Notes: generated from the sequence alone by a model not told the origin. A stretch of 64,000 bases of DNA from Bacteroidales bacterium (GCA_013376985.1 JACABB010000004.1:67658-131657), one strand, 5' to 3'; numbered from the stretch's first letter, positions 35,465-44,965 are shown. Translations and numbers: made by a program.

Positions 35465-35677
35465 CTATTTTTCGGGGTTTAGCGTTTTTCTAGTTTGAAT
35501 CAAAGCGTATTCCTGAAATGCTCTTTGGATCAATATAGTTGTTAAGAGATTTGCATAAACGGCTGCTCTTGATTTCTTACCAGCGTTTTCATTAATTTCT
35601 TTTACTTCATCAAGAGCAATTACTAGGTCATCGAATTGCTGTGAGTTAAACTCTATTCTAATTTCATCTATTGACAT
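35465..35677 (-). CDS. small 70-aa protein, unknown
   Basis: The 70 residues (MSIDEIRIEFNSQQFDDLVI.. to ..KTLNPEK) form a predicted helical protein without signal peptide or membrane segment. I do not recognise a family. The gene follows the 114-residue gene by 15 bp and ends before a clear hairpin terminator, which supports a real two-gene transcript. The surrounding kilobase is poor in genes and carries a decayed ORF and an XRE regulator, the look of an accessory insertion. Confidence 0.6.
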   Translation of the reverse strand: MSIDEIRIEFNSQQFDDLVIALDEVKEINENAGKKSRAAVYANLLTTILIQRAFQEYALIQTRKTLNPEK

Positions 35678-35692
35678 ATGGTTAAATTAAGG

Positions 35693-36037
35693 TTAATCTG
35701 TATAAGTGAATTGTAATATTTTTTCCCAAGTACGATAGTACCCCGCTAGTGAGTTCCTATCCGGCTTACCAGTAGTAATCGTTTTGTAAGATTCGATTAT
35801 ACGCCAAACTGTTTCATGAGTCTCAAAATCAAACCCCCTTGCAATCTCAATATAAAGATACCTTCTACTGATTGGGAAGTGATTGGTAGAGTTCCATGCA
35901 TCAAGTACTGCCCTGTAACGTTCTTCTTTACTTGGGTTTTCACCTCGCTCCTTAAGGTGGTCTGAGATTACTGAGATTATATCATGCACTTTGTGCTTGA
36001 TTTCAATAACCTCACTTCTTGATAATCTTTTGTTCAT
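35693..36037 (-). CDS. 114-aa protein, unknown
   Basis: The product (MNKRLSRSEVIEIKHKVHDI.. to ..EKILQFTYTD) is basic and mostly helical, with 'NSTNHFPISRRYLYIEIARG' and 'GKPDRNSLAGYYRTWEKIL' in the second half. No signal peptide or transmembrane helix is seen and I cannot assign a family. It is probably the first gene of a pair with the one at 35465. The upstream 1 kb contains no promoter I can identify. Confidence 0.6.
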   Translation of the reverse strand: MNKRLSRSEVIEIKHKVHDIISVISDHLKERGENPSKEERYRAVLDAWNSTNHFPISRRYLYIEIARGFDFETHETVWRIIESYKTITTGKPDRNSLAGYYRTWEKILQFTYTD

Positions 36038-36978
36038 AGCACACTTTTTTTGCTCTATTGCTAAAAAAGACCAAAAAAATTTGACTTTTTTTCCCGAAAA
36101 AAAGTATTTTCGTGTTGCGAATCTGTTATTTTTTTTTGCTTATAACTGAAAATCAATGATTATCCTATTTTTTCAGGCAATGCTTTTTAATTATCATAGA
36201 CTTTATTATAGATTTTTATTGTAATACATTGTTTTTCAATGTAAATCTGAAATTAAATGCTTCACAGGCAAGTTCCATGATTAAGTCATTGACTCATAGC
36301 CTATGGCAGCATAAGCGATCTTTGACAATACGACAACGTTTGACACCACAAATGGAATGCTAAAAAGTACCCTAAAGTATAAGATACCGTAACTTTATAG
36401 TTCCTGTTCTGTTGTCAAAATTTTTCCTTTGGGTTTTTAAACGGCCTCTAAGTTTTAACCCATTTAGGACTGAGTCCCAAAAAACCCATCAACTTAACAA
36501 AACACCTTTTTTTGATAAGTTTCATGATAGATTCATTGTTATGAATGCTATCATAATGAGTTACATTTAAGGCATAATCTATGGTTAGGTAACTAGAGTA
36601 AAGTATTTTTAAACGCTAAGCGTTTTTATAGCGTCTTAGCAGTATGCTGTTATTCATTCTTAGGCAATGCTTATTTTCCCAATCAAACAGCATACAAGGG
36701 TAATAATTATCAAAAACTCCTGTCTAAACTATTACATCCCAAATAGTTTTTTGAGTCTTTTGAATTTCTTGCAGAATAGTATTTAGCCGGTATATCCAAA
36801 ATAAGTTTGCCTTTGCATCGTCTAATAGGTAGCACTTAAATTCCTACAAGTTAAAATTTTTCGGGTGTTTCAGAAAAAATGCAATTAGCACTGAACCTCT
36901 GGCAGTACATTTGTTTTGCGTGGCAAGACTATTCGTTGTCTGGGTTTGTCCTCTATAGTAAAATGACTGGTAAATCAC
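36038..36978. other. 940-bp region without an intact gene
   Basis: No ORF with protein-like composition is seen. It holds several short inverted repeats, one with a T-tract (36612-36629), and the nonamer AGGCAATGCTT in two places (near 36173 and 36662). Nothing more can be supported. Confidence 0.5.
36612..36629 (+). terminator. short terminator-like hairpin
   Basis: AACGC-TAA-GCGTT followed by TTT; five base pairs only. There is no obvious gene upstream on this strand, so its role is uncertain. Confidence 0.25.
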
Positions 36979-37224
36979 ATGCCATTCTACACGAAACTCT
37001 ACGGACAACTCGCCGAACTTTTTGGGGTAAAACCACTATGACTCAAAACTGAGTCGTATTTTTATGGTTCTGTCGTACTTTATCTCCATAGGCATTATGT
37101 CTATGGGGTACAAAGAGATGTAAAAGAACGCATTAATATTTTATTCAAAAAATGTCTATTGTATCCAAGAGGTTTCTCCCAACTCATCAAATGCTGTTTT
37201 TTAGTTCTCAGCATAAAATTGTAA
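36979..37224 (+). pseudogene. possible decayed small gene with one internal stop
   Basis: A frame of 81 codons opens at ATG 36979 and reads 'YTKLYGQLAELFGVKPL', a TGA at 37039, then 'LKTESYFYGSVVLYLHRHYV' and 'YGVQRDVKERINILFKKCL' before TAA at 37222. The residue use on both sides of the stop looks like protein rather than random AT-rich DNA, and the frame is unchanged across it. I do not recognise a family. Confidence 0.35.
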
Positions 37225-37238
37225 TGCGAATATAAATA

Positions 37239-37278
37239 ATTTGGCCATTAAGACCAAATAAATATGGTAATAATTTTG
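37239..37278 (+). promoter_or_regulatory. promoter and candidate operator of the XRE regulator gene
   Basis: TAATTTTG at 37271-37278 matches TAnnTTTG and lies 26 nt before the ATG at 37305. Just upstream is the inverted repeat ATTTGG-N9-CCAAAT (37239-37259), the size expected for a dimeric HTH repressor site, suggesting autoregulation. Confidence 0.4.
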
Positions 37279-37304
37279 TTAATATTAATATTGTATTGAT
37301 TATC

Positions 37305-37703
37305 ATGATATCAGATAAAATAAAAGCGTTACAAAAGCAAAATAAAGTTAGCCAAAACGATTTGGCTAATTTTATTGGAATAACTAAAAATGGCTTGCAA
37401 ATAGCACTTAAGAAAAACGAGTTTAAGGTTTCTACACTTAAAAAAATTGCCGATGTATTTAAAGTTTCTATAGGATATTTCTTTGAAGATGAAACTCCTC
37501 CTGATGTTAAAATTGAGGATAAGGAATATAGAAATTTCACAGCTGATTTTAGAAATCTAAACGAACCTAATTTACCTTTTAGCTACAAATTAGTTTCGCT
37601 AGAAGAAAGAAATAAGATGCTAGTGGAGATGCTAAAGGAGAAAGAAAAAATGATTGAGGAGAAGGAAAGATTGATTAAAATACTGATCGAGAGAAAGACC
37701 TAA
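37305..37703 (+). CDS. XRE-family helix-turn-helix regulator with C-terminal coiled coil
   Basis: ATG at 37305 is preferred to an in-frame TTG nine bases earlier. Residues 1-65 form an XRE/Cro HTH: 'KIKALQKQNKVSQNDLANFI', 'TKNGLQIALKKNEFKVSTLK' and 'IADVFKVSIGYFFED'. The rest is linker and a basic/acidic coiled coil ('KEKEKMIEEKERLIKILIE') for dimerisation. Such proteins are common in Bacteroidota accessory regions and mobile elements. It faces the kinase at 38022 convergently and has its own promoter with an adjacent inverted repeat. Its targets are unknown. Confidence 0.85.
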   Translation: MISDKIKALQKQNKVSQNDLANFIGITKNGLQIALKKNEFKVSTLKKIADVFKVSIGYFFEDETPPDVKIEDKEYRNFTADFRNLNEPNLPFSYKLVSLEERNKMLVEMLKEKEKMIEEKERLIKILIERKT

Positions 37704-37814
37704 CAAAAAATTGAAAACCAATAAGTTGTTAACATTTTGTAGTACTCAAACAGTAACCCTAGAGTAAAGAATTCTGGGATACAAGATGGAAACGGCTTTA
37801 AAATGTTTTTGATT

Positions 37815-37850
37815 CAGTAAAAGATATATAATGTTTTACTGTAGGTTTTT
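37815..37850 (+). terminator. hairpin downstream of the XRE gene
   Basis: CAGTAAAA and TTTTACTG pair perfectly (8 bp) around an 11-nt loop and are followed by TAGGTTTTTCATTTT. Located 112 bp after the stop at 37703; no gene is seen in the rest of the 318-bp convergent gap. Confidence 0.5.
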
Positions 37851-38021
37851 CATTTTACGCTCTATATATTTTATTTTCAACGTTTAATTGAAATATATAT
37901 CTAGGCGTTTAAGAATAAATTTACCCGATTTTTAAATAATTTTAGAATGTTGATTTGATTAAAAAAATTAGTACAGCACCAAAATTATAGAAAAAAACTT
38001 TAAAATTTTTAACGCATTGAT

Positions 38022-40841
38022 TTACAAAGGAATACTAAAATTGAATTTTGAATACTTACCCATTTCACTTTCCACCCAGATTCTTCCGCCATGTTTCTCT
38101 ATAAATTCTTTGCAAAGCAGTAACCCCAAACCTGTTCCATATTCATTTAATGTTCCTTTTGTTGACTGTACTTGCGTAATGTCAAATAGGGTACCTATTC
38201 TCTCAGGCGTAATGCCAATACCATTATCGGAAACTGAAACTATTAGCTTTGAATCTGCACTTTCTGCACAAATGTCAATTTTTCCACCAGGGTATGAAAA
38301 TTTTATTGCATTTGAAACTAAGTTTCGCAGAACAGTTTTCAACATATCAATATCCGCAAAAACATCTACTTTATCCTTAGCAAAATGGTTGATTGCTAGA
38401 TTTTTTGCCTCAGCAGATAGCTCTAAATCCGATAAAACTTCATTGCAGATAGTAGTAAAACATACATTTTGAGGTTCGTACGGTATTTTGCCCGATTGAG
38501 ATCTGACCCACATTAAAATCGATTCCAATAAATTATATATCCTTTTTGCGGATGAATTAATAACACCTAGCTGAGTTTCGATTTTTTCATTATCATATTC
38601 ACGGTAATTTTCAGCTAACAGCTCTAAAAATCCTAGCATTGAATTAAATGGATTTTTTAAATCATGTGCAAGGATAGATATGAAAAGGTCTTTGTCCGCA
38701 TTAATCTTTTTAAGGATAGATTCGTTTACTTTCAACTTCTCCTCAGCAAGCCTTCGCTTGGTATAATCGGTAAGCACACCGTATGTGGAAACCAATTTTC
38801 CATTTTCAAAAATTGGAATCCAGTGATCTCGCAAACATTTGTATGAACCATCCTTACATAACCACCATTCTTCCTGGGTATATTCAGAATCCAGCTGCTC
38901 ATCACTTAATTCAATACGATAATTTTCCCATTCAATAAACTTTGCTTTAGTAATAGTTTTCTTTAAGAAAGATATTCTTCCTCCCATTTTTTTTATATCC
39001 TCCAATGAGTAGCCTGTAATCTTCTCGAAGGCAGGGCTTAAATAGCTATATTCCTTTGTTTCAACATCAACGCTATAAATCACATCTTTAATATTAGTAA
39101 CTAAAAGCCTATATTTTTCTTCGCTTTCCCTTAAATAATCCTCCGTTTTCTTTTGTTTGGTAATATCGTAAGCCGAACCCCGTATACCAGTTATCTTATT
39201 ATTTACATCGGTTATATACTTTGCATTAAAAACTAGGTGGATATTATTGCCATTCTTGCCTTTATGAATCGTTTCAAAACCTTTAACCATATTACCTTGC
39301 ATCAACCTAGAGAATTCAATTAAATCGATAGCAGCCCTTTCCGGACTTTGAAAATCGGTAAATTTTCTACCAAGCATTTCATCTAGTTTATAGCCAAATG
39401 TTTGCTCCCAAGCAGGGTTTAAGTATGTATATCGAGATTCGGAATCGCACTGCCAAATTAGATCTTGCGATGTTTCAACCAAATCATGGTAGAGACTCTG
39501 GCTTTCGCGTATTGCCTCCTGTCCTAGCTTACGTTTGGTAATGTCGCGTATTGTTCCAACCATGGCAATTGGTTGGTTATTATTATCATATTTAAGACCT
39601 CCCACCCCATGAACCCAGCGTTCTTCCTTATCATTCTGCCGAATAATTTTATACTCCTTATCAAAATTGGATTTTTTGCCTATTACATCATAAAAAAAGT
39701 AATCACTCATAATCTCTTGCCATTCAGGGTGTATAATTGATGTCCACCCTTCAACAGATCTATCAAAATTGGAATCGATTCCAAAAATGGTATCAAGAAT
39801 TTCGGAACTTTTCCACCTACCTGTGGCTATATCCAAAGTGTATGTACCAAGCTTCGCAATAATCTGGGTTTCCTTTAAAAACCTTTCGCTCTCCTGCAGT
39901 TTATCCTCTGTAATTTTGCGCTGAGTGATATCATGTACTGAGCCAACCAAATTGATACAACGACCATTTTCATCGAAAATAGGCGTAACACTAACTAAAC
40001 CTGTTAACAACCCTGTAGGGTATTCCGAAGCCTCCTCCCATCTTATAATCCTCTTTTCTGAAACAGCCTGTTTGTACAATCCAAGAACAATATTCAGGGC
40101 TGGTTGAGGAATAACCTCATTCACCAATTTTCCAACCACCTGCTCCACGCTCAACCCAGTGACATTGCAGAATGCTCTATTTATGGTGGTAAATCGGTAT
40201 ACACCTTCCGCCTCCACCGCCAAATGGAAAATTGCATCGCCAGTGGTATCGTAAATAGAGGTGAGCGTTTGCTCACTCTTCAACAGTTCTAACTCTATCT
40301 GCTTGCGTTGAGTGATATCAACAGCAGTTAAAAGGCAATGCTCCCCATTTTCAGTAGTAACACCAGTAAGCAAAGCATAGGTTGATATATCGCAATTTGC
40401 GATAATTTTTACCTCACAACTCTCTTTAGCTTTACTGCTGAATACTTTTTCCAGAAAAAGGTTGAAGGTTTGTTTAGTGTCATCTGAGATGAAAAAGCCA
40501 AACTGGCTATTTATTAGCTGTGAGCGTACCTTTTTCAGCATAGCTGCACCGCTAAGATTTACCTCAATAATTTTTCCGTCTTTGGAAAGGGTGAAATAAC
40601 CTGCTGGGGCAAAATCATACAATTCCAAATACTTAGCCGTAGCAATTTCGGCCTCATTTTTTGCAAGAGCCAGCTCATCGTTCTGCATCTCCAGCTCAAT
40701 CTGGTGCACCTCCAGCTCATGAATGAGTTTTAGCACATCCGCTTCAGAGGATGGTAAAATTATTTGGGGAGATTTGCCTTTTAGCTGCTCCTCTGCTCTT
40801 TTGCGAAGGTGCTTTGAACCTAAATTGTTAATCTTTTTCAT
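38022..40841 (-). CDS. cytoplasmic PAS(x5) sensor histidine kinase
   Basis: The 939-residue protein lacks membrane segments. It starts with a basic coiled-coil front end typical of soluble PAS kinases ('LIHELEVHQIELEMQNDEL'), followed by five PAS domains (about 70-185, 190-320, 320-440, 445-565, 570-700), HisKA with 'LAHDLKNPFNSMLGF' and HATPase (DNGIGI, GTGLGLLL). There is no receiver. The catalytic half closely resembles those of the kinases at 6004 and 31996, so they may phosphorylate the same regulators. It is transcribed alone, with a 400-bp upstream gap (40842-41243) in which I see no other feature. Confidence 0.9.
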   Translation of the reverse strand: MKKINNLGSKHLRKRAEEQLKGKSPQIILPSSEADVLKLIHELEVHQIELEMQNDELALAKNEAEIATAKYLELYDFAPAGYFTLSKDGKIIEVNLSGAAMLKKVRSQLINSQFGFFISDDTKQTFNLFLEKVFSSKAKESCEVKIIANCDISTYALLTGVTTENGEHCLLTAVDITQRKQIELELLKSEQTLTSIYDTTGDAIFHLAVEAEGVYRFTTINRAFCNVTGLSVEQVVGKLVNEVIPQPALNIVLGLYKQAVSEKRIIRWEEASEYPTGLLTGLVSVTPIFDENGRCINLVGSVHDITQRKITEDKLQESERFLKETQIIAKLGTYTLDIATGRWKSSEILDTIFGIDSNFDRSVEGWTSIIHPEWQEIMSDYFFYDVIGKKSNFDKEYKIIRQNDKEERWVHGVGGLKYDNNNQPIAMVGTIRDITKRKLGQEAIRESQSLYHDLVETSQDLIWQCDSESRYTYLNPAWEQTFGYKLDEMLGRKFTDFQSPERAAIDLIEFSRLMQGNMVKGFETIHKGKNGNNIHLVFNAKYITDVNNKITGIRGSAYDITKQKKTEDYLRESEEKYRLLVTNIKDVIYSVDVETKEYSYLSPAFEKITGYSLEDIKKMGGRISFLKKTITKAKFIEWENYRIELSDEQLDSEYTQEEWWLCKDGSYKCLRDHWIPIFENGKLVSTYGVLTDYTKRRLAEEKLKVNESILKKINADKDLFISILAHDLKNPFNSMLGFLELLAENYREYDNEKIETQLGVINSSAKRIYNLLESILMWVRSQSGKIPYEPQNVCFTTICNEVLSDLELSAEAKNLAINHFAKDKVDVFADIDMLKTVLRNLVSNAIKFSYPGGKIDICAESADSKLIVSVSDNGIGITPERIGTLFDITQVQSTKGTLNEYGTGLGLLLCKEFIEKHGGRIWVESEMGKYSKFNFSIPL

Positions 40842-41243
40842 AGAGTACAGACTATTAAACCCTTACAGGGATGAGTTATTACTCTTTTCGTCCATAAATT
40901 ATACTTATAGCGATTAAGAATTTAGGCTCTTTGTGATAATAAGGTATAATAACCTTGCTTAACCGTTTAGTTTTTATATCAATGTTACTTACCGGGCAAA
41001 TAGAAAATTACAAATTAATTAAAAACAAAAGGCTTAATAGGTATGAAAGTAGGTATGGTCAAAGAAAGGCACTTCAAAATATTGTTAAACAAATACGTTG
41101 TAATTTAATACTATTACTTATTGTAATCAAATATATTCTCAAATATGTGAAAGTGATTTTATCAGCTAACTGAATTATGGAGTATCCATATCTATCTTTA
41201 TGATAAAATTTTACAGCAACCATAGGAAATTATGGCCATATCA

Positions 41244-41276
41244 TAAAAAAACAAAGCCCACCTGTATTAGGTGGGC
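41244..41276 (-). terminator. strong intrinsic terminator of tRNA-Phe
   Basis: GCCCACCT and AGGTGGGC pair perfectly (8 bp) around AATAC and are followed on the minus strand by TTTGTTTTTTT. It lies 6 nt beyond the tRNA 3' end. Confidence 0.9.
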
Positions 41277-41282
41277 TTCGGG

Positions 41283-41355
41283 TGGTGCCACGTGGAATCG
41301 AACCACGGACACAAGGATTTTCAGTCCTTTGCTCTACCAGCTGAGCTATGGCACC
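41283..41355 (-). tRNA. tRNA-Phe (anticodon GAA)
   Basis: The minus strand folds into a full cloverleaf: acceptor GGTGCCA/TGGCACC, D arm GCTCAGCTGGTAGAGC, anticodon stem GGACT with loop CTGAAAA (anticodon GAA), and T arm GTGGTTCGATTCCAC. Length is 73 nt including discriminator A. The 3' CCA is not encoded (the sequence continues CCCG), so it must be added after processing. Confidence 0.97.
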
Positions 41356-41371
41356 ATTGGTAAAGGCGGTG

Positions 41372-41400
41372 CAAATATATACGTTTTTTATTTATCACAA
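41372..41400 (-). promoter_or_regulatory. tRNA-Phe promoter (-33 TTG, -7 TATATTTG)
   Basis: The minus strand reads TTG at 41400-41398, an 18-nt spacer, then TATATTTG at 41379-41372, a near-ideal Bacteroidota promoter. Predicted start is about 10 nt before the mature tRNA 5' end. Confidence 0.75.
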
Positions 41401-41587
41401 AAAAAAATAGCACTAGGTTGACTATTTTTTTGCAACTTATTTATTTCGCTTCTAGTTATCAGAGTATTATAAAATAAAAATAATGCATATTATCCCCTAG
41501 CCCAGCAGCAAGCCTGCTTCTATTTGACCAAAAACTTTGTACTTTAACTTCTTTTCAATTAGGTTTACGCTCTCAAATTGAAAATTA

Positions 41588-42808
41588 ATGGAGTTTGACG
41601 TTTATACCCTCCAAAATGGAATTCGGGTAATTCATAAAAGTAGCAACTCTCCAGTTGCCCATTGCTCCATTACTATTAATGCAGGTACGCGCGATGAGCT
41701 AAAAAACGAATATGGTATTGCCCACTTTATTGAACATGTAATTTTTAAGGGAACAAAAAAGCGGAAAGCATACCATATCATGAGCCGACTTGAGGATGTT
41801 GGTGGCGAACTTAACGCCTACACAACCAAAGAGGAAACCGTAATACATGCAACATTTCTGAATGATGATTTCGATCGAGCAGTTGAGCTAATAGCCGATA
41901 TTACATTTCGCTCCACCTTCCCCGAAAAAGAGATAAAGAAAGAGAAAGAGATTGTGCTTGATGAGATCAATTCATATAAAGACAACCCATCTGAGCTAAT
42001 TTTCGATGATTTTGAGGAGCTCATCTACGATGGACATCCTTTCGGGTTAAACATCCTTGGATTAAAAAAGGATATTAAACGGTTTACAAGAACCGATATT
42101 CAAAAATTCATTGATAGAAATTACAATACCGATCAAATTGTATTTTGCTCTATTGGAAATATATCATTTAATCGGGTACAAAAGTTAGCCGAAAGGCACT
42201 TAGGATGGGTGACTCCGAATAAACGTAAAATTCAACGGGCAAGGTTCGAAAACTATATTCCACAAACAAAAACTGTTAAAAAATCCACATTCCAATCCCA
42301 TTGTATTATTGGTAATATTGCATACGACCTGCAAAATCCGAAGCGAATTGGCATGCACCTTTTAAATAATATCCTCGGTGGTCCTGGGTTGAATTCTCGA
42401 TTAAACCTCGCCTTACGCGAAAAACACGGTTATGCCTACAATGTTGAATCGATGTATAACCCATACTCCGATACTGGCCTCTTCTGTATCTACTTTGGAA
42501 CCGATAAGGATAATCTCGAAAAATCAATATCATTAGTCAATAAGGAACTGAATAGGATAATGACACAACGATTAGGTGTTTTGCAACTTTATAAGGCAAA
42601 ACGTCAACTTATGGGACAACTTGCAATTGCATCCGATAGTAATGAAAATTTAATGCTTTCTGTGGCTAAAAGCTACATGGTTTATAACACAGCCGATAAT
42701 CTAGAGATAATATACTCACAAATTGAGGCTCTTTCATCGTCGGATTTAATGGAAATTGCCAATGAGGTACTTCACCCTAATAAATTATCAACCCTAATAT
42801 ATAGGTAG
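41588..42808 (+). CDS. M16-family zinc metallopeptidase
   Basis: The product has the inverted zinc motif HFIEH (near residue 45) with the third ligand Glu in 'KEIVLDEINSYKDNPSE' about 75 residues later, the pattern of M16 peptidases (pitrilysin / mitochondrial processing peptidase type). At 406 residues it is the single-unit M16B form, with the C-terminal half containing 'GGPGLNSRLNLALREKHGYA', the R/Y pair that completes the active site. No signal peptide is evident. The stop is 3 bp before the O-methyltransferase ATG, so the two are co-transcribed. The usual role is degradation of small peptides. Confidence 0.92.
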   Translation: MEFDVYTLQNGIRVIHKSSNSPVAHCSITINAGTRDELKNEYGIAHFIEHVIFKGTKKRKAYHIMSRLEDVGGELNAYTTKEETVIHATFLNDDFDRAVELIADITFRSTFPEKEIKKEKEIVLDEINSYKDNPSELIFDDFEELIYDGHPFGLNILGLKKDIKRFTRTDIQKFIDRNYNTDQIVFCSIGNISFNRVQKLAERHLGWVTPNKRKIQRARFENYIPQTKTVKKSTFQSHCIIGNIAYDLQNPKRIGMHLLNNILGGPGLNSRLNLALREKHGYAYNVESMYNPYSDTGLFCIYFGTDKDNLEKSISLVNKELNRIMTQRLGVLQLYKAKRQLMGQLAIASDSNENLMLSVAKSYMVYNTADNLEIIYSQIEALSSSDLMEIANEVLHPNKLSTLIYR

Positions 42809-42811
42809 ATT

Positions 42812-43456
42812 ATGTGTAAGATTGATAATGATTTTGAACTATATCTTTCAAAGCATTCAACCCCCGAAGATGATGTGCTAGCAGAGCTGGTTCGCTTTAC
42901 AAATCTTACAACCTATAATCCTAGAATGCTAAGTGGTCATCAGCAAGGTTTATTCTTACAGATGATTTGCCAGATGTTAAAACCTCAGAACATACTTGAA
43001 ATTGGTACATTTACTGGATATTCAGCAATTTGTATGGCACGAGGTGTAATGCCTAATGGCCAAATAGATACTATTGAAGCAAATGATGAACTTGAAGAGG
43101 TCATAAATAAATTCACGAATCTTGCAGGAGTAGATCAATATATTCACCTTCATTTAGGTAATGCTCTTACAATTATCCCTAAACTAAGTAAAAGTTATGA
43201 GTTGGTTTTTATTGACGGTGATAAGCGCGAATATCCCGAATATTATAAAGCAGTATTTCCAAAAGTAAGTATTGGAGGGTATATTATAGCCGATAATGTC
43301 TTATGGAATGGTAAAGTTATTAATCCCGATTCTAACGATATTCACACAAATTCAATTCTATCCTTCAATCGGATAGTTCAGGAAGATAGGCGTGTTAAGA
43401 ATGTTTTACTTCCTATGCGTGATGGTTTAATGTTAATTCAAAAAATAAAAAAATGA
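42812..43456 (+). CDS. class I SAM-dependent O-methyltransferase
   Basis: The 214 residues match the caffeoyl-CoA/catechol O-methyltransferase-type family found widely in bacteria: SAM-binding 'ILEIGTFTGYSAICMARG', acidic loop 'IDTIEANDELEE', metal-binding 'ELVFIDGDKREYPEYY' and 'GYIIADNVLWNGKV'. These are Mg2+-dependent enzymes acting on hydroxyl groups; the natural substrate of this clade is unknown. It directly follows the M16 peptidase gene. Confidence 0.9.
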   Translation: MCKIDNDFELYLSKHSTPEDDVLAELVRFTNLTTYNPRMLSGHQQGLFLQMICQMLKPQNILEIGTFTGYSAICMARGVMPNGQIDTIEANDELEEVINKFTNLAGVDQYIHLHLGNALTIIPKLSKSYELVFIDGDKREYPEYYKAVFPKVSIGGYIIADNVLWNGKVINPDSNDIHTNSILSFNRIVQEDRRVKNVLLPMRDGLMLIQKIKK

Positions 43457-43608
43457 AAAATATTTTTTTAATTAAATATCCTGCATTATTATTGCAGCTA
43501 ATAAACCTTCGTTAAAAAAAACAGTCAATAAGAAAATATTTGTTATAGATGTTGTTATAGTATTGAACAATTGTTGGTTAATTTTTGTTAATAATAAAAA
43601 ACAGAAAG

Positions 43609-44499
43609 ATGGGAAGTTACTCAATCAAACAACTCGAGTTAGTCTCTGGGATTAAGGCACATACAATACGCATGTGGGAAAAAAGATTTGGGCTTTTTTT
43701 GCCCAATCGTACTAATACTAATATTAGGAGATATAATGATTTGGATGTACAACTCATCCTAAATATCACCCTCCTAAATAGGAACGGATATAAGATTAGT
43801 AAAATAGCGCGCAGATCTTCAAAAGAAATCTCGGAGCTAATTCTTCAACTTTCTTCACAAACCGAATCCTCTGAAAGGAATAATATAGAGCCTTTGATTT
43901 TATCCATGTTTTCATTCGATCAACCTGGATTTAAAAATTACTTGGATAAGCACATAGATGAGCGTGGTTTAGAAAAGACATTTGAAGAAATAGCTATTCC
44001 ACTTTTATACAGAATTGGAATTCTTTGGCAAACTGGAACAATAAATTCTGCCCACGAACACTTTGTTACAAGTATTATTAAGAACACAATTATTGCTCAC
44101 ACGGAATTACTTAAAGAGCCTAAAAGTAAAGCTCCTCTTTTTCTTTATTTCCTTCCCGAAAGTGAGTTCCATGAGATTGGCCTCCTCTTCTATGCTTATG
44201 CTGGAAAGAAGTTAGGATTTAGAACTTTGTATTTGGGGCAATCAACCCCTACTGACTCCGTTATTCAAGCGGCCAAAAAAATTAAACCTAAAGTAGTTTT
44301 CACATCTGTAAGTAGTAATCTTTCCAATATTAACCTTGAAGATTTTTTCAAAGATCTTCAAAAGGATACTCCTAATTGCCTTCTCTTTGTTACAGGTTAT
44401 ATTGCAAACCAGAACAAAAACAGTATTCCAAAAGAGGTTAATATTATTTCAAATTTTGAAATATTCTGCAATATAATTAAAACGCTCAAGTTAAAATAA
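43609..44499 (+). CDS. CarH/LitR-like MerR regulator with B12-binding domain
   Basis: ATG at 43609 (MGSYSIKQLELVSGI) is chosen over an upstream TTG. The N-terminus is a MerR winged helix ('IKAHTIRMWEKRFGLFLPNR'). The middle has the helical-bundle motif W-x9-EH ('WQTGTINSAHEH'), which caps adenosylcobalamin in CarH. The C-terminal Rossmann domain has ExHxxG in 'SEFHEIGLLFYAY', with the lower axial His. All three features mark the light-sensitive AdoCbl repressors. In other bacteria these control carotenoid genes together with ECF sigma factors; an ECF sigma gene lies 517 bp downstream, but no carotenoid gene is in the window. Light sensing is inference. Confidence 0.88.
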   Translation: MGSYSIKQLELVSGIKAHTIRMWEKRFGLFLPNRTNTNIRRYNDLDVQLILNITLLNRNGYKISKIARRSSKEISELILQLSSQTESSERNNIEPLILSMFSFDQPGFKNYLDKHIDERGLEKTFEEIAIPLLYRIGILWQTGTINSAHEHFVTSIIKNTIIAHTELLKEPKSKAPLFLYFLPESEFHEIGLLFYAYAGKKLGFRTLYLGQSTPTDSVIQAAKKIKPKVVFTSVSSNLSNINLEDFFKDLQKDTPNCLLFVTGYIANQNKNSIPKEVNIISNFEIFCNIIKTLKLK

Positions 44500-44673
44500 C
44501 GTGAATTCGAACTAAAAACTTGATTTCTTCCTTGTTTTTGATTTTCAAAAAGGCAAATGAGGTTAAGCAGATCTCCTAAGTATAATTTACTAAGGTTTTT
44601 ATTCAAAAAAAATTTCTACAAATAAAGACCTTATTTTGCATTTTAGCCTTAATCGGAACTTATAGCTCAACTA

Positions 44674-44712
44674 AATTGATCTTATTATAATGTAATTGTA
44701 ATAAGATCAATT
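44674..44712. promoter_or_regulatory. 14-bp perfect inverted repeat, candidate operator
   Basis: Arms AATTGATCTTATTA and TAATAAGATCAATT are perfect and separated by 11 bp. No T-tract follows, so it is not an obvious terminator. It lies 175 bp after the CarH-like gene and about 220 bp before the ECF promoter. The rest of this 517-bp gap is featureless AT-rich DNA apart from that promoter. Confidence 0.5.
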
Positions 44713-44933
44713 GTTTGCATACATTTATAAATCTTCATAAGCATTTTTTATCATATCGAGTTCAAATTAAAATAATTATCCTATTGAATATCTTATTGTT
44801 ATACATAAAAACTTATTTAGAATTTATTTAGATTTAATTTATACAAGACCTTTGAACGCTCTGTATTATCAGTTAATATAATTAATTTTTATTTAGAATA
44901 ATTTTAAGAAATGATGCAAATCACCGATGCTGA

Positions 44934-44965
44934 TTTGGATTGTGTTCAATTGCATTTTAAATTTG
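44934..44965 (+). promoter_or_regulatory. ECF sigma gene promoter (TTTG-N20-TAAATTTG)
   Basis: TTTG at 44934-44937 and TAAATTTG at 44958-44965 with a 20-nt spacer match the Bacteroidota housekeeping promoter. The ATG is at 45017. Confidence 0.6.

Noticed and set aside
41200-41421. 73-aa plus-strand ORF
   Set aside because: It runs through the antisense of tRNA-Phe and its terminator.
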